Source: a virus. From it: a DNA stretch of 64,000 nt. This document shows, piece after piece, positions 31,501 to 39,726 of this stretch. Within the stretch, counting starts at the first letter, position 1. Each line of letters opens with the position of its first letter. The notes below the pieces were generated by a model. That model was not told the DNA's origin and made no database searches. It worked only from the letters and a program-made list of their open reading frames with translations. The stretch is taken from positions 1 to 64,000 of IMG/VR virus record IMGVR_UViG_3300005826_000294. The stretch is one strand, 5' to 3'. The position numbers and the translations under genes were made by a program.

Positions 31501-31918
31501 TTCCATGAATATCATTAAAATATCCATTACCCGCACCGTCATCAAATTCTGTAACCCACGACGTTCCAGGAAGTCCAGGTCTTGTTCGTATCACATTATT
31601 GTATGAACTACTCCATCCAGCAGCACATACAATTGAATCATCATCTGAACACCAAATAGTTTGACTCTCTGGTCTTGATTGTGTAGCATACCACCATGGT
31701 CCGTTCGCATCTTCTAAATGCCAAGTTCCATCATAATAGTATGTTCCATCATCTGCTACTCCAACATAAATCTTCCAAACACTTGTTGGCCCCCATAGAC
31801 CATTTAACCAATTAGAGAGACTAGAAACATCTACTTCTGACCAAGTGGTTCCTTGATCAAAACTATACCAGAGTTCTTTGTTTGCTCCAAGAGCCCAGAG
31901 GGTATTGTCATTAACCAT
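28541..31918 (-). CDS. Large tail fibre/adhesin-like protein with Ig-like repeats
   Basis: 1125 residues. About 1-345 carries sequential W-rich blades (ELWYSFDQGTTWSEV, WKIYVGVADDGTYYYDG), probably a propeller. About 355-790 has four Ig-like repeats with DDYSGVDINSIDAYVNG, FISPYDG and DGYDGYxLxI. A less regular C-terminal part ends SPFGGFPFGGV. Repeats 1 and 2 share an exact 115-bp DNA segment (30304-30418, 30655-30769), so copy number can change by recombination. A receptor-binding role is inferred. Confidence 0.75.
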   Translation of the reverse strand: MVNDNTLWALGANKELWYSFDQGTTWSEVDVSSLSNWLNGLWGPTSVWKIYVGVADDGTYYYDGTWHLEDANGPWWYATQSRPESQTIWCSDDDSIVCAAGWSSSYNNVIRTRPGLPGTSWVTEFDDGAGNGYFNDIHGTPDGSAVFAIRSYLGSGNDDVELLKRNSNGTWSSVASITDGNSWRWQQVRVISENEVWITGGYFVGGSDLVGRIWKWNGSSLSVEYEDTDIRSNGIVGLWMAKDGSEGWALFQVTGPSSESDYYLYYNGSTWSVDQGVQYGTSTSDITQRDDVPSSAIALIANGRYRKYDGSDWDNTYSYSGSNNDIWDETSSALGLILRYIEYSPSLPLSSLEWSFEVADYVIPWIENESPTGINVNSNTLIDVDILDDYSGVDINSIDAYVNGIKAFEGPNTFISPYDGTSSTILGTIVDGYDGYHLTIEKTSDFGIGDDVLVRIVAYDNYGNFVDTDWSFKISGDGTPPWLKNQSPTGSGVAPGSIISVDILDDYSGVDINSIDAYVNGIKAFEGPNTFISPYDGTFSTITPTFIDGYDGYYLLLDNVSNFDSGELYTVRIVASDLDENLLDDNWQFRVIDYNAPWIQDEFPIGQYASKDTIISANILDDYSGVDINKIDAYVNGTLVFSGPNTFYSPFDISSTITDVVVDGYDGYFLSLDSSTDLDSYGIYNIRIIAYDLHNNYIDYTWQFQVLDYVAPWLENNSPTSGASINTLVSTDILDDASGVLQSSLDAYMDGVLIFSGPDIFISPYDGLSSIISSTTYGGFDGYNLVIDNTNEYISGSSHTLRITGRDAYGNDFDESFSFNITIIPEVLSIKSSLYEITLDVDFNVDMLDNNELRNPANYVFNNGMYARKVDVLSNTSIRLWVELFYGRDDFALLSINQKVKNIDGFSFNTSMDAYNIAPFKSDATFTNYNAMVRTWHDSYIIDSDSQRIYLGGTKGIDIFRKHTSTIFYRWGQIFDEYGIDAMTVYNYPTDIEITDTTPPILVDVFPVPSYFATANTHISFKVRDLETAVEITSLRIYVEGNLVFSGGYGGWQNYWSGSIDVEHHQLSIEIWQDSLFDLASIVTVRVVAQDLMENELDTSFNFNIIVSIDGFGGSPFGGFPFGGV
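30304..30769. repeat. Exact 115-bp direct repeat inside fibre gene
   Basis: 30304-30418 and 30655-30769 are identical, while the surrounding repeat-domain DNA differs. Indicates recent gene conversion between adjacent Ig-like repeats, about 351 bp apart (117 codons, in frame). Confidence 0.92.
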
Positions 31919-31946
31919 TGATTATATACCTCAATATAAACATTTT

Positions 31947-33692
31947 TTAATTACCCTCTCTATCAAGAGCAGTTATTCTTACAGAAATATTCTCTCCTGA
32001 CTTAAATGTTCCAACTTTATCTATTATTAATTTATATCCATCATATCCATCAACTACTATTGGTATAAGATCAGAGTGGGGACCATCATATTCTGAAATA
32101 AATGCTCCATTATAAATATGCTGACCACCAATATATGCGTCTATAGAATTAACATCAACTCCTGAACCTTTATCATATACTTCAGCCCATATTAATGTAT
32201 TTGGACCAGGATAGGATTTTTCAGCCGATGGGTAATAATCCCCGAAAACTGGACCTTCAATATCTTTAATTCTAAATTGCCATGTATCTGACCCAATACT
32301 TAACTCATCTTCAGCATATGCATCAATGATGATTGTTTGATATGAATTCCAAGGAATATTTATATAATCTAAAATCACTTTATAACCATCATATCCTTCA
32401 ATTGTAGTAATGTGTCCAAAATATGAATCAATTCCATTGAAAGGAGCAATAAAAGTTTCATCAAAGACAGCTAAAACTCCATCTACATATACATCTATTG
32501 ATGACCCTTCTACATATGAATCATAAGATATAACATCAAATTCAATTGTGTCTTGATTTACAGGAATTTGGATTTCATAAGGATAAGGATCTTTATTAAT
32601 AAAATCTATTCCAGCTCCCATCCATCCATATAATGTGACTGATTGTAATCCACTTGTTGATGACCATGGTAAAGACATATCCTCAAATGAGTCAAAATTA
32701 TCATATGAAATAAAAACATGAGATAATATGCTACTATCTGTAACAATAATCGTATGTGGATTATCTTCTGTGATTCCAATTATATTTCTTCCAAGTGGAG
32801 TTCTTAAACCACTTACAAGTAATTCAGTTGTTGATTCATATGTTGGATGAGGTATTGTCCTCCATCCTTCAAAAGATAACCCTGCATCTAAAGCACCCAT
32901 ATAATGATTTGTTCCATCAGACCACATTCCCGGAGTTCCACCAAGTCTGGCTGAGGGGCCATCACCAATTCCACCATAATTTCTAATAAATAATTGATAA
33001 CCTACTCTCTGAGACACTTCATTCCAATAAATTCCATCATATTTTATAACTGATGCGAAAGTATACGTTAAAAAAGGTGTATATTTTAATGATATTGAGC
33101 AATACACTTCATTTGAGGACAATCCCCAAATAGCCCCTGTATAATAAGAATGTGTATTTATATCTCCAAAAGGAATATCCCACCAAGGAGTTCTCCAAGT
33201 AGTATTAAGATCAGAAAGAATTTGAGACCAAATATCATTCCAAGTAGCACCATAATCATCAGAATAATAAATCGCATTACCACCTGTGGATGCCCAAACA
33301 TATCGTCCAGTATTATTACACCAAATAGTATTTACAGAAAATCCTGTTGTTGAAACTGACCAAGAAACTCCATCCCATTTATGAATGTAATTACTACCAC
33401 CAGAATAAACTATATCACCATTATCTGAGCCATGAAAAGCACGTGGAGGATTTCCTGAGGGAATTGTGGGAGATGTATATTCAGACCAGACTGATCCATT
33501 AAAAAATAAATATTTTGGAATTCCTATAGTGGATTTTCCATTATGTGTCCATATTGTATTTTTTGGACCACCCCAAATACCAGTAGTAACCCCATCACTA
33601 GGTTGAACCGAAAACTCAGACCACTGAAGGGGGTTTCCAGAAAGTTCATAGATTTTTCCATCAGTAGGTCTTGTACCAATAATTATAGTCAT
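31947..33692 (-). CDS. Fibre-like protein with propeller and Ig-like domains
   Basis: 581 residues, GGTGA upstream and a candidate promoter at 33742. N-terminal propeller-like W-repeats (IYELSGNPLQWSEF, HGSDNGDIVYSGG, IYYSDDYGATW), then two Ig-like repeats ending at VRITALDREGN, where the homologous repeats next door continue for one more strand (WQFRV). So its C-terminus is truncated within a domain. Paralogue of 28541-31918, 28 nt away. Confidence 0.72.
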   Translation of the reverse strand: MTIIIGTRPTDGKIYELSGNPLQWSEFSVQPSDGVTTGIWGGPKNTIWTHNGKSTIGIPKYLFFNGSVWSEYTSPTIPSGNPPRAFHGSDNGDIVYSGGSNYIHKWDGVSWSVSTTGFSVNTIWCNNTGRYVWASTGGNAIYYSDDYGATWNDIWSQILSDLNTTWRTPWWDIPFGDINTHSYYTGAIWGLSSNEVYCSISLKYTPFLTYTFASVIKYDGIYWNEVSQRVGYQLFIRNYGGIGDGPSARLGGTPGMWSDGTNHYMGALDAGLSFEGWRTIPHPTYESTTELLVSGLRTPLGRNIIGITEDNPHTIIVTDSSILSHVFISYDNFDSFEDMSLPWSSTSGLQSVTLYGWMGAGIDFINKDPYPYEIQIPVNQDTIEFDVISYDSYVEGSSIDVYVDGVLAVFDETFIAPFNGIDSYFGHITTIEGYDGYKVILDYINIPWNSYQTIIIDAYAEDELSIGSDTWQFRIKDIEGPVFGDYYPSAEKSYPGPNTLIWAEVYDKGSGVDVNSIDAYIGGQHIYNGAFISEYDGPHSDLIPIVVDGYDGYKLIIDKVGTFKSGENISVRITALDREGN

Positions 33693-33741
33693 ATATTCAC
33701 CAATTTACATTAGGCATTCGCATAAATATAAGATTATTGAT

Positions 33742-33751
33742 ATATTAGCAG
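33742..33751 (-). promoter_or_regulatory. Candidate phage promoter motif CTGCTAATAT
   Basis: Second of three copies, 49 nt upstream of the fibre-like gene starting at 33692, at the head of the fibre operon. Confidence 0.4.
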
Positions 33752-33762
33752 GTTAAGGTGTT

Positions 33763-34512
33763 TTATCTATATTTCTTTAGATATTCTATAAATAATCCCT
33801 TATCATATGTATCCTTTTTAGATAAATTCTCTTTATCCAAAAGCCATTGATGATTTTCCGGGGCAAAAGCTGCAATAATATGATTTTCCTTTGTTAAATC
33901 AAAAGCTTTTAAGGGAAATATATGATCTATATGATAATCATTTCCTGGAGGAGGACCTAAATATTTAATAATTTTTCCATAATCTATTAAATATTTCAAC
34001 GATTTGCGAAAACATAATGATCTTATACTTTTAGAAACTCTTTTCCTTAATTTTGTTCTTATGTGAAAATTAACATCTTTCTCGCATCTTTCTTTAGTAC
34101 GGCAAGACATACATAGTTCTTTTGTTGCTAATTTTCTAATTTTTCCACAAGATAAACATTTCTTTTTATTAGGGTTATATAGTTTAGAATAACATTTTCC
34201 ACATATTGGACCATTTTTAGCATTTTTATGGATGCATCTTTTTTCTCCACACATCACACATATTTTTTTAATAGCATTATATTCTTTTATATAACATTTT
34301 CTACATAATAATGGTTCTCTTTTATAAACATTGGTTATATCACCACATTGAGAACATTTTTCAATAGGAGTTTTATATGTTTTTAAATAACAATTTTTAC
34401 ATATTGGTTTCCCATTTTCTTTATAATATGATTTATTTTTTCTACCACATTTAGAGCAAACTATTTGCGGAATATTTCTTTTACCGCAAATAGTTTTTTT
34501 TACATATTTCAT
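33763..34512 (-). CDS. HNH homing endonuclease with zinc-knuckle repeats
   Basis: 249 residues. About six CxxC pairs (CSKCGRK, CSQCGD, CVMCGEK, CLSCGK, CMSC) in the first 130 residues, then an HNH core YHIDHIFPLKAF and FAPENHQWLLDKENLSKKD. Start overlaps the end of the phoH fragment (ATGA), i.e. downstream of an intein-bearing gene. A paralogue follows the tubulin gene at 59020. Confidence 0.85.
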   Translation of the reverse strand: MKYVKKTICGKRNIPQIVCSKCGRKNKSYYKENGKPICKNCYLKTYKTPIEKCSQCGDITNVYKREPLLCRKCYIKEYNAIKKICVMCGEKRCIHKNAKNGPICGKCYSKLYNPNKKKCLSCGKIRKLATKELCMSCRTKERCEKDVNFHIRTKLRKRVSKSIRSLCFRKSLKYLIDYGKIIKYLGPPPGNDYHIDHIFPLKAFDLTKENHIIAAFAPENHQWLLDKENLSKKDTYDKGLFIEYLKKYR

Positions 34513-35318
34513 AATATTTTAGAAGCTAATGTTGCTAATTCAGATCTTTCTCCCTTTTTTAGAGTAATATGTCCTGCTATTTTTTGATCTTTAAATTTCT
34601 CTACAACATGAGTTAAACCATTATCAGCAAAATCAAGATAAGGAACATCTATCTGATTTATATCGCCAGTTATTACTATCTTACTACCTTCTCCAATTCT
34701 TGTAATAATTGTTTTAATTTCATGAATAGAATTATTTTGAGCTTCATCAAGTATCATAAATGACTTTGGAACAGATCTTCCTCTAATATATGTTAATGGC
34801 TCTATTTGTAACAGCCCACTAAACTTATATTCTTCAATCATTTGTTTATCGCCACCTAATAAAAACTCCAAATTATCATAGAGAGGTTGCATCCAAGGTT
34901 GAAGTTTTTCATCGATAGTATTATGAGTGACTATAAAATCATCAGTTATATATAAATGTTCAGGGTTTTCTATTAGTATACACTGAACTTCTTTTTCCCC
35001 AACTAATTCAACTGATGATATTTTATCTACAGAATTTGTGTGTTTGAAATATTTAGATTTTCTACTTAAATAAAATGGATTTACTTCATTTCCAAATCTA
35101 ATCGAAACATCATACCCAATATGCTTAGATATTATCTTTGATCTATTAATTATGTTTATTCTTCCCAATCTATTTCTTTCTCTAATTCTTGCTCTCCCGC
35201 CCAATGATTTTACTAATTCAACAATATCTAAACTTAATTGTTTTGAGGTAGTTGAAAAGGTCGCTTCTCCAGTCTTTTTCTTTACACATCCATCAGTATC
35301 CATCAACCGTTCCCTCAA
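34509..35318 (-). pseudogene. phoH: PhoH C-terminal fragment preceded by intein C-terminal half
   Basis: Residues 1-133 (35318-34920) are the end of an intein: a DOD endonuclease motif ERLMDTDGCV, then HLYITDDFIVTHN with the terminal Asn. After it, TIDEKLQPWMQPLYDNLEFL, ILDEAQN and VITGDINQID are PhoH ATPase segments (Walker B and sensor). The Walker A part and the intein N-half are missing. A TTG could start translation, but splicing cannot occur. The upstream PIN domain survives at 38163-38366, beyond an inserted unit. Confidence 0.82.
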
Positions 35319-36418
35319 ACTTGGACATTTTTACCAAGTTCTTTAGGTTTGTACGAGGCACCGTAGGGACCTCGAAGAAGCCGCTGAAGTATATTGATGG
35401 CAGCATTTATATCCGCATTTCCGCTGTGATCACATTTTAAACATCTAAATACTTCACCTTTGCGATTTCTCCTCTCTGTATGACCACAATTAGAACATTG
35501 CTGACTGGTATAATAAGACGGCACACTACGAAAGCAAACACGGTTTTCTTCCGTTGCCTGTTGAAGTCTAGTTAACCAATAGCGATAATTCCAACTACCG
35601 AGAGAACGACGCATATTTTTACTCAAGCGTCGTTTGAGTTTTGTTTTATAATTTAAATTGCTTAACTTCTCTACCACAATTAATTGCGGATTTTCATTTA
35701 TAATTTCTTTTACTGTTTCGTTGATATATTGCTTTAAAGCATTTCTTCTTTTCTTTTGATTCTTCGAGCCATATTTACATCGTTTAATTTTTTCAATATA
35801 TTTCTCAATATCTTTACCGAATTGTTTTCCATCAGAAGTAGATGCCAATGCTTTAATGCCTGTATCCACTCCAATAAGTTTTCCAGATGTTTTCTTGGAT
35901 TCGGTTTCTATTTTAAACACAAATTGAACATAGTCATTTGTAATAGTATAAGCATTTAACCTTCTACCTTTTTCATTCCACTTATTAAATTGCCTATGAT
36001 GTTTAATTGGAATGTCTAAAATAGTTTTGCCTCCAATTGAAGCAAGGTGTAACCAAGCATCAAATGTGCTATTTTTACTGGGTTGTAATTCGGCAATAGT
36101 AGAAGAAACACACATTCTCTTACCTTTATGTAGAGGCATTTTTATTTTGCTTGGCTTATTCTTCCATCGTTGCTTCACTGTTAAAATCATATCTATTGCT
36201 TCTCTAGCAGCAACTTTTCTCAATCTTGCGGATAACCAAGTTTCTGGTAGATTAACTATGTCTTTTAACAATTTGGATTTACTTGGAATTTTTTCCCAGA
36301 ACTTTTGGATAAAGAAATTACACACTCTGCCATATTCTTGAAGAGTATTTTCTAATTGCTGTTTCTTGTGTTTGGTAGCAAACTTGGTGCTACATTTAAC
36401 AGAGCGTTTGAATTTCAT
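35315..36418 (-). CDS. tnpB: TnpB-type RNA-guided nuclease (IS607/IS605 OrfB)
   Basis: 367 residues. RuvC-like catalytic residues are all present: D in GVDTGIKALAS, E in VVEKLSNLNYK, D in HSGNADINAAINIL. Zinc finger CSNC...CLKC (SQQCSNCGHTER, FRCLKCDHSG). N-terminal helix-turn-helix region intact. ATG overlaps tnpA stop (4 nt). TnpB proteins cut DNA under guidance of an RNA made from the element's end, helping the element persist. Appears functional. Confidence 0.92.
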   Translation of the reverse strand: MKFKRSVKCSTKFATKHKKQQLENTLQEYGRVCNFFIQKFWEKIPSKSKLLKDIVNLPETWLSARLRKVAAREAIDMILTVKQRWKNKPSKIKMPLHKGKRMCVSSTIAELQPSKNSTFDAWLHLASIGGKTILDIPIKHHRQFNKWNEKGRRLNAYTITNDYVQFVFKIETESKKTSGKLIGVDTGIKALASTSDGKQFGKDIEKYIEKIKRCKYGSKNQKKRRNALKQYINETVKEIINENPQLIVVEKLSNLNYKTKLKRRLSKNMRRSLGSWNYRYWLTRLQQATEENRVCFRSVPSYYTSQQCSNCGHTERRNRKGEVFRCLKCDHSGNADINAAINILQRLLRGPYGASYKPKELGKNVQV

Positions 36419-37032
36419 TTTACCTTTGCTTGTTTCAATTTCTTTCTATTCTCAGCAGATCGTTTCCCATAGATTCTTGCGGAAAAAGACGACATTAAAG
36501 ACAATATGTCTTCCACTAATTCTGACTCATATGACTTCGGTAAAGTATCTTCTATTACTTCTACCTCAACACCAAAACTTTCAAAATATTTTTTCAACAG
36601 GTTGAAATTAAATCTAACAAGTCTGTCTTTGTGCTCAACTACAAGTCGTGATATTTTGCCATCTGCCGCCATGTCCATAAGTTTTAACAGTTTGCGGCGA
36701 TTGTCTGACATACCAGAACCAACTTCATCACAGATGTATTTAACTTTGTAATCTTTCTCGGCACAGTATTTGACTAATCTCGCTTGTTGCCTATCTAAAT
36801 CACCTTTTTGTTTTTGTTCGTGGCTAGACACTCTACAATAGATTGCTATGTCGTCTGTTTGCTCTTCGTCTTCAAATCCCTGCATCGCTTCTATTTCAGA
36901 AAGTAAATATCTGCGATGCCCGCCAATTGTTTTTTGAGGAGAGATCTTATCATCGGATTCCCATCTGCGAAGCGTTTTTGGATCTACACCCAATAGTTCT
37001 GCGGCCTCTTTTATGGCGATGAGTTTATTCAT
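36415..37032 (-). CDS. tnpA: IS607-family serine recombinase
   Basis: 205 residues. N-terminal MerR-like HTH (IKEAAELLGVDPKTLRRWESD, then GGHRRYLLSEI), then a resolvase domain with catalytic Ser in IYCRVSSHEQKQKGDLDRQ and the arginines in VVEHKDRLVRFNF. This order (HTH first) is typical of IS607 TnpA. Start overlaps the preceding gene by 8 nt. Looks intact. Confidence 0.92.
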   Translation of the reverse strand: MNKLIAIKEAAELLGVDPKTLRRWESDDKISPQKTIGGHRRYLLSEIEAMQGFEDEEQTDDIAIYCRVSSHEQKQKGDLDRQQARLVKYCAEKDYKVKYICDEVGSGMSDNRRKLLKLMDMAADGKISRLVVEHKDRLVRFNFNLLKKYFESFGVEVEVIEDTLPKSYESELVEDILSLMSSFSARIYGKRSAENRKKLKQAKVK

Positions 37033-37213
37033 ATACTTCGATCTCTAAATAATAATCTTCGGTACTTAATGGAGATTTTATTACATGACCAAAAGGTTTT
37101 TGATTATCATTAACAGGTTTGGTTGTGAACTGATGGTCTTTGATATAAATAAGTGAATTTATTGGATATAAATATCTAGCATCATAACTCTTCGTTTTAA
37201 CATAAATCATCAT
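37025..37213 (-). CDS. Small hypothetical protein upstream of tnpA
   Basis: 62 residues, MMIYVKTKSYDARYLYPINS through YYLEIEVYE. Coupled to the previous gene (its ATG shares bases with the stop) and overlapping tnpA. Either cargo of the element or a phage gene trapped by it. No family recognised. Confidence 0.6.
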   Translation of the reverse strand: MMIYVKTKSYDARYLYPINSLIYIKDHQFTTKPVNDNQKPFGHVIKSPLSTEDYYLEIEVYE

Positions 37214-37830
37214 TAATCTCTTTCTTTATTTTTGATTAACTTTCCACCCAACTTTCTTTCCAAATCTTTAATTTTTTTGTTGAGTAAATATTCTTTTGAA
37301 CTTATACTATTATACAAATCATTAAATTCTTTTTTATCTTTTAAAAAAATGTCCCATTCTTTTTTAATCCATTTTAAAGCATTCATTAAAGCATTAATGC
37401 CAATAACAAACTCCTTACTTGTGGGTTCGTTTTTGATATAATTTAGATATGTCAAATTCCCTGTTTTGCGTCTTAATCCATCTCTCCAATGCCAATATTT
37501 AGACAACAATTCTTTGTTGTTTGTAACACCCGCTTCCTTGGCTACAATATTATCCAATTTTATAACTATGTCTTTTAAATCTTCAGCAATAGATTGTATA
37601 GACACATTATCTTCATAGATCTTTTTAATAAGAGCAGCAAGCCCAACAATTCCAGCCAATCCTACGGTAATGGCAGATTTTGGATAAGAATAAAAATAAT
37701 TAAGTCCAACTTTAGGGGCAACTTCAATATATTCTCTAGCACGAAGTAAAACCGCCCCAGCATAACTGGTTTCTACTGTTCCAGCACCTTTATACAATTG
37801 CCTTTTAGACAAGATAAATTTTTTTTTCAC
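37213..37830 (-). CDS. Hypothetical protein with central hydrophobic helix
   Basis: 205 residues. Hydrophobic segment about 52-70 (SAITVGLAGIVGLAALIKK), long charged helices afterwards and a Lys-rich end. Could be a membrane-anchored or virion-internal protein. Located inside the inverted-repeat unit. No family recognised. Confidence 0.62.
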   Translation of the reverse strand: MKKKFILSKRQLYKGAGTVETSYAGAVLLRAREYIEVAPKVGLNYFYSYPKSAITVGLAGIVGLAALIKKIYEDNVSIQSIAEDLKDIVIKLDNIVAKEAGVTNNKELLSKYWHWRDGLRRKTGNLTYLNYIKNEPTSKEFVIGINALMNALKWIKKEWDIFLKDKKEFNDLYNSISSKEYLLNKKIKDLERKLGGKLIKNKERD

Positions 37831-37872
37831 AATTGTTCACCTACAAAATAAAATTACTACCACAATGTATCT

Positions 37873-38091
37873 TTAATCCCTATTCTGCCCTAACTCGGAA
37901 TGTAAGTCGTGACCTCCATCCCGTTGGAGAGGTAACTCCCGACCCATTGATCCTAGAAGTTTATAACAATATTCATAGATTTTTTGAAACTCTTCTACAG
38001 TTGGCACCTCTTCCAACTCTACCATATGAGGATATATGGTGCCGTCGTCAAGTTCAAATTCTTCGGAATCTACTCTTACTACTTTTCTCAT
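37873..38091 (-). CDS. Small acidic hypothetical protein
   Basis: 72 residues; AGAGGTG upstream of ATG. MRKVVRVDSEEFELDDGTIY, then PTVEEFQKIYEYCYKLL helix. A candidate promoter motif lies 20 nt upstream. First gene inside the inverted-repeat unit. No family recognised. Confidence 0.62.
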   Translation of the reverse strand: MRKVVRVDSEEFELDDGTIYPHMVELEEVPTVEEFQKIYEYCYKLLGSMGRELPLQRDGGHDLHSELGQNRD

Positions 38092-38111
38092 TTCTACACC
38101 TCTATGTTAAA

Positions 38112-38121
38112 ATATTAGCAG
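38112..38121 (-). promoter_or_regulatory. Candidate phage promoter motif CTGCTAATAT
   Basis: Third copy. It lies within the inserted unit upstream of its first gene, which hints that the three small genes are phage genes rather than insertion-sequence cargo. Confidence 0.4.
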
Positions 38122-38162
38122 ATTTTTGTCCAAGTTTCTTCAAAAATGTCCAAGTTTATTGA

Positions 38163-38366
38163 CTACTGTTGGTAACCCTTTTCCCTTAACTCATCCAACA
38201 TTCTAATTGCACTTCTAATATTACGACCAAGTTCATCTGGACGAGCTTTCATATTATCTAATTCATCCAATACTGAAATGGGAATAATGACTTCATTGTC
38301 GTCAAAAATCTTAAGAGCGGAAGGGTCATACATTAGCACATTAGTATCAAGAATAAATTTTTTCAA
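38163..38366 (-). pseudogene. phoH: PhoH N-terminal PIN-domain fragment
   Basis: 67 residues from a TTG at 38366, with AGGAGG 9 nt upstream. KFILDTNVLMYDPSALKIFDD, IPISVLDELDNMK and GRNIRSAIRMLDELREKG are the first half of the PIN ribonuclease domain of PIN-PhoH proteins. The frame ends in TAG exactly at the edge of the inserted unit. The catalytic D after this point is lost, so probably inactive. Confidence 0.8.
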
Positions 38367-38421
38367 GTATGCTAACCTCCTATGGCAGGACTTCATTATA
38401 ATATTGAATTATTGATATAAA

Positions 38422-38883
38422 CTACCTACTCCTTCTTGCTCTCCTATTAGATATACGCTGTTTGATTTCATTCACTTCCCTATATTCATTAACACTTATA
38501 TCTGTTGGTAAAAACACAACTTTTTTTGTAATTCCTCTTAATTGTTCTTTCGCCATTTTTTGTAATGCTCCAAGATTTGATAAATCGTCTGCTCCTGTTA
38601 CTCTCACAACTATATGTTTTTCCCCAACTTCTTTTAAAGTTCCTACAATTTCAAAACTAAAATTATATACGGATGTTAAAAAACTAATATTTTCCCACAT
38701 TTCCAAAGCATCATCATCTCTTAAACATTCCATTGTTTCTTCAATCTCATGTTCATCTGCTGGATTTTCATCACTACCAATCCTAACAGCAATTAATTTA
38801 TTTTCCCAATCTTTAGTTATAATTTCTGTAAAAGTTATTGGAATGTAATTTCCATCTTTAGTTTTTTTATAAAATGTCGTCAT
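38422..38883 (-). CDS. Hypothetical protein
   Basis: 153 residues, AAGGAG upstream. Acidic middle (ENPADEHEIEETMECLRDDD), beta-like segment EIVGTLKEVGEKHIVVRVTG and very basic C-terminus (RISNRRARRSR). No family recognised. Follows the small-gene group after RNR. Confidence 0.65.
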   Translation of the reverse strand: MTTFYKKTKDGNYIPITFTEIITKDWENKLIAVRIGSDENPADEHEIEETMECLRDDDALEMWENISFLTSVYNFSFEIVGTLKEVGEKHIVVRVTGADDLSNLGALQKMAKEQLRGITKKVVFLPTDISVNEYREVNEIKQRISNRRARRSR

Positions 38884-38892
38884 TATTTCTCC

Positions 38893-39405
38893 TTAAAATC
38901 TAATACAACCTTTAAAAAACTCTAAAGGTATTTCTCTATATCCAGTTATTGCTTCTGAAAATTCATCAGTTTTTTCAAGTTCTTCTCTATGAATATTTCT
39001 GTATTCTAAATATTCAGTTTCAATTAAATCATTTACATATTCATCAAACCATTTTATCATATCTTCTTTTAATATATTTAATTTTCCTTGTCGCCCTATA
39101 CTACAATCACTTACATCACAATCAAACCAAAAGAAATAATAATGTTTTCCTGTCTCTCCTAAAATAAGAACATCATCATCAAGATCACTAAGTTTAGTAT
39201 GAAACTTAAATTCCATATTATTCCATTTTTCTTCAAACTTGGGACCTTGGGTTCTATATCTTTCTAATAAATATGCTTTGATAGGCTTAATATGATTAAT
39301 ATAACCTTCAAGAAATGATGATCCAATATAACTATATAAAACTCCGCTTCTAAAATTTGATACTAAATCTTCAGTATTGTATTCAACAATTTCAGGAAAT
39401 ATCAT
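38893..39405 (-). CDS. Hypothetical protein
   Basis: 170 residues, TTGGAG upstream. Aromatic-rich core YYFFWFDCDVSDCSIGRQGK with two Cys, flanked by helices. No family recognised. Compact operon spacing with neighbours (1-9 nt). Confidence 0.65.
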   Translation of the reverse strand: MIFPEIVEYNTEDLVSNFRSGVLYSYIGSSFLEGYINHIKPIKAYLLERYRTQGPKFEEKWNNMEFKFHTKLSDLDDDVLILGETGKHYYFFWFDCDVSDCSIGRQGKLNILKEDMIKWFDEYVNDLIETEYLEYRNIHREELEKTDEFSEAITGYREIPLEFFKGCIRF

Positions 39406-39726
39406 TTATTTCTCCAATTTTTGTAAATGTTTTGCCCAAGAGTCAATATGGATTTCATAATACCAATTAGGCTTATCTTTTATTAATATAAGTCTAGGAA
39501 CTTTCCATTGAGCTACAATCTCATCATTCTTATAAACATCTAAAGCTCCATCATAATTGTTCCAAACTTCTATGTTTGAAGATGAAAGATGCTCTTTCAT
39601 ATCTTCCATGTCCAATTCAAATAATTGTTCAGAAATTCCCAAAGCTAAAAGAACTTCAACTAACCAATCATGCTTTTCTTCCTCTATAACTTTCTGTTCA
39701 TCTCCCCTATCTGCTAAAACCAACAT
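39406..39726 (-). CDS. Hypothetical acidic protein
   Basis: 106 residues; ATG 39726 shares TAATG with the RNR stop, so it is translationally coupled to RNR. Acidic (LFELDMEDMKEHL) with W-rich beta segments later. No family recognised; could be an RNR accessory by position only. Confidence 0.62.
   Translation of the reverse strand: MLVLADRGDEQKVIEEEKHDWLVEVLLALGISEQLFELDMEDMKEHLSSSNIEVWNNYDGALDVYKNDEIVAQWKVPRLILIKDKPNWYYEIHIDSWAKHLQKLEK

Larger units (their letters stand above)
35313..38157. mobile_element. Inverted-repeat-flanked unit carrying an IS607-type element
   Basis: The 16-mer AAAAATGTCCAAGTTT is at the minus-strand end of tnpB (35313-35328 region) and, inverted, at about 38139-38154; a partial direct copy (TTTTTGTCCAAGTTTCTTC) lies next to the latter. 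PhoH-derived coding sequence abuts both ends (intein half at left, PIN at right). Contains tnpB, tnpA and three small genes. Classic IS607 has no terminal inverted repeats, so either this is a larger composite or two element ends recombined. Confidence 0.65.

Noticed and set aside
37833-38162. Plus-strand 109-codon frame
   Set aside because: Antisense to a gene with a ribosome site and to the end of the inverted-repeat unit; no start signals.
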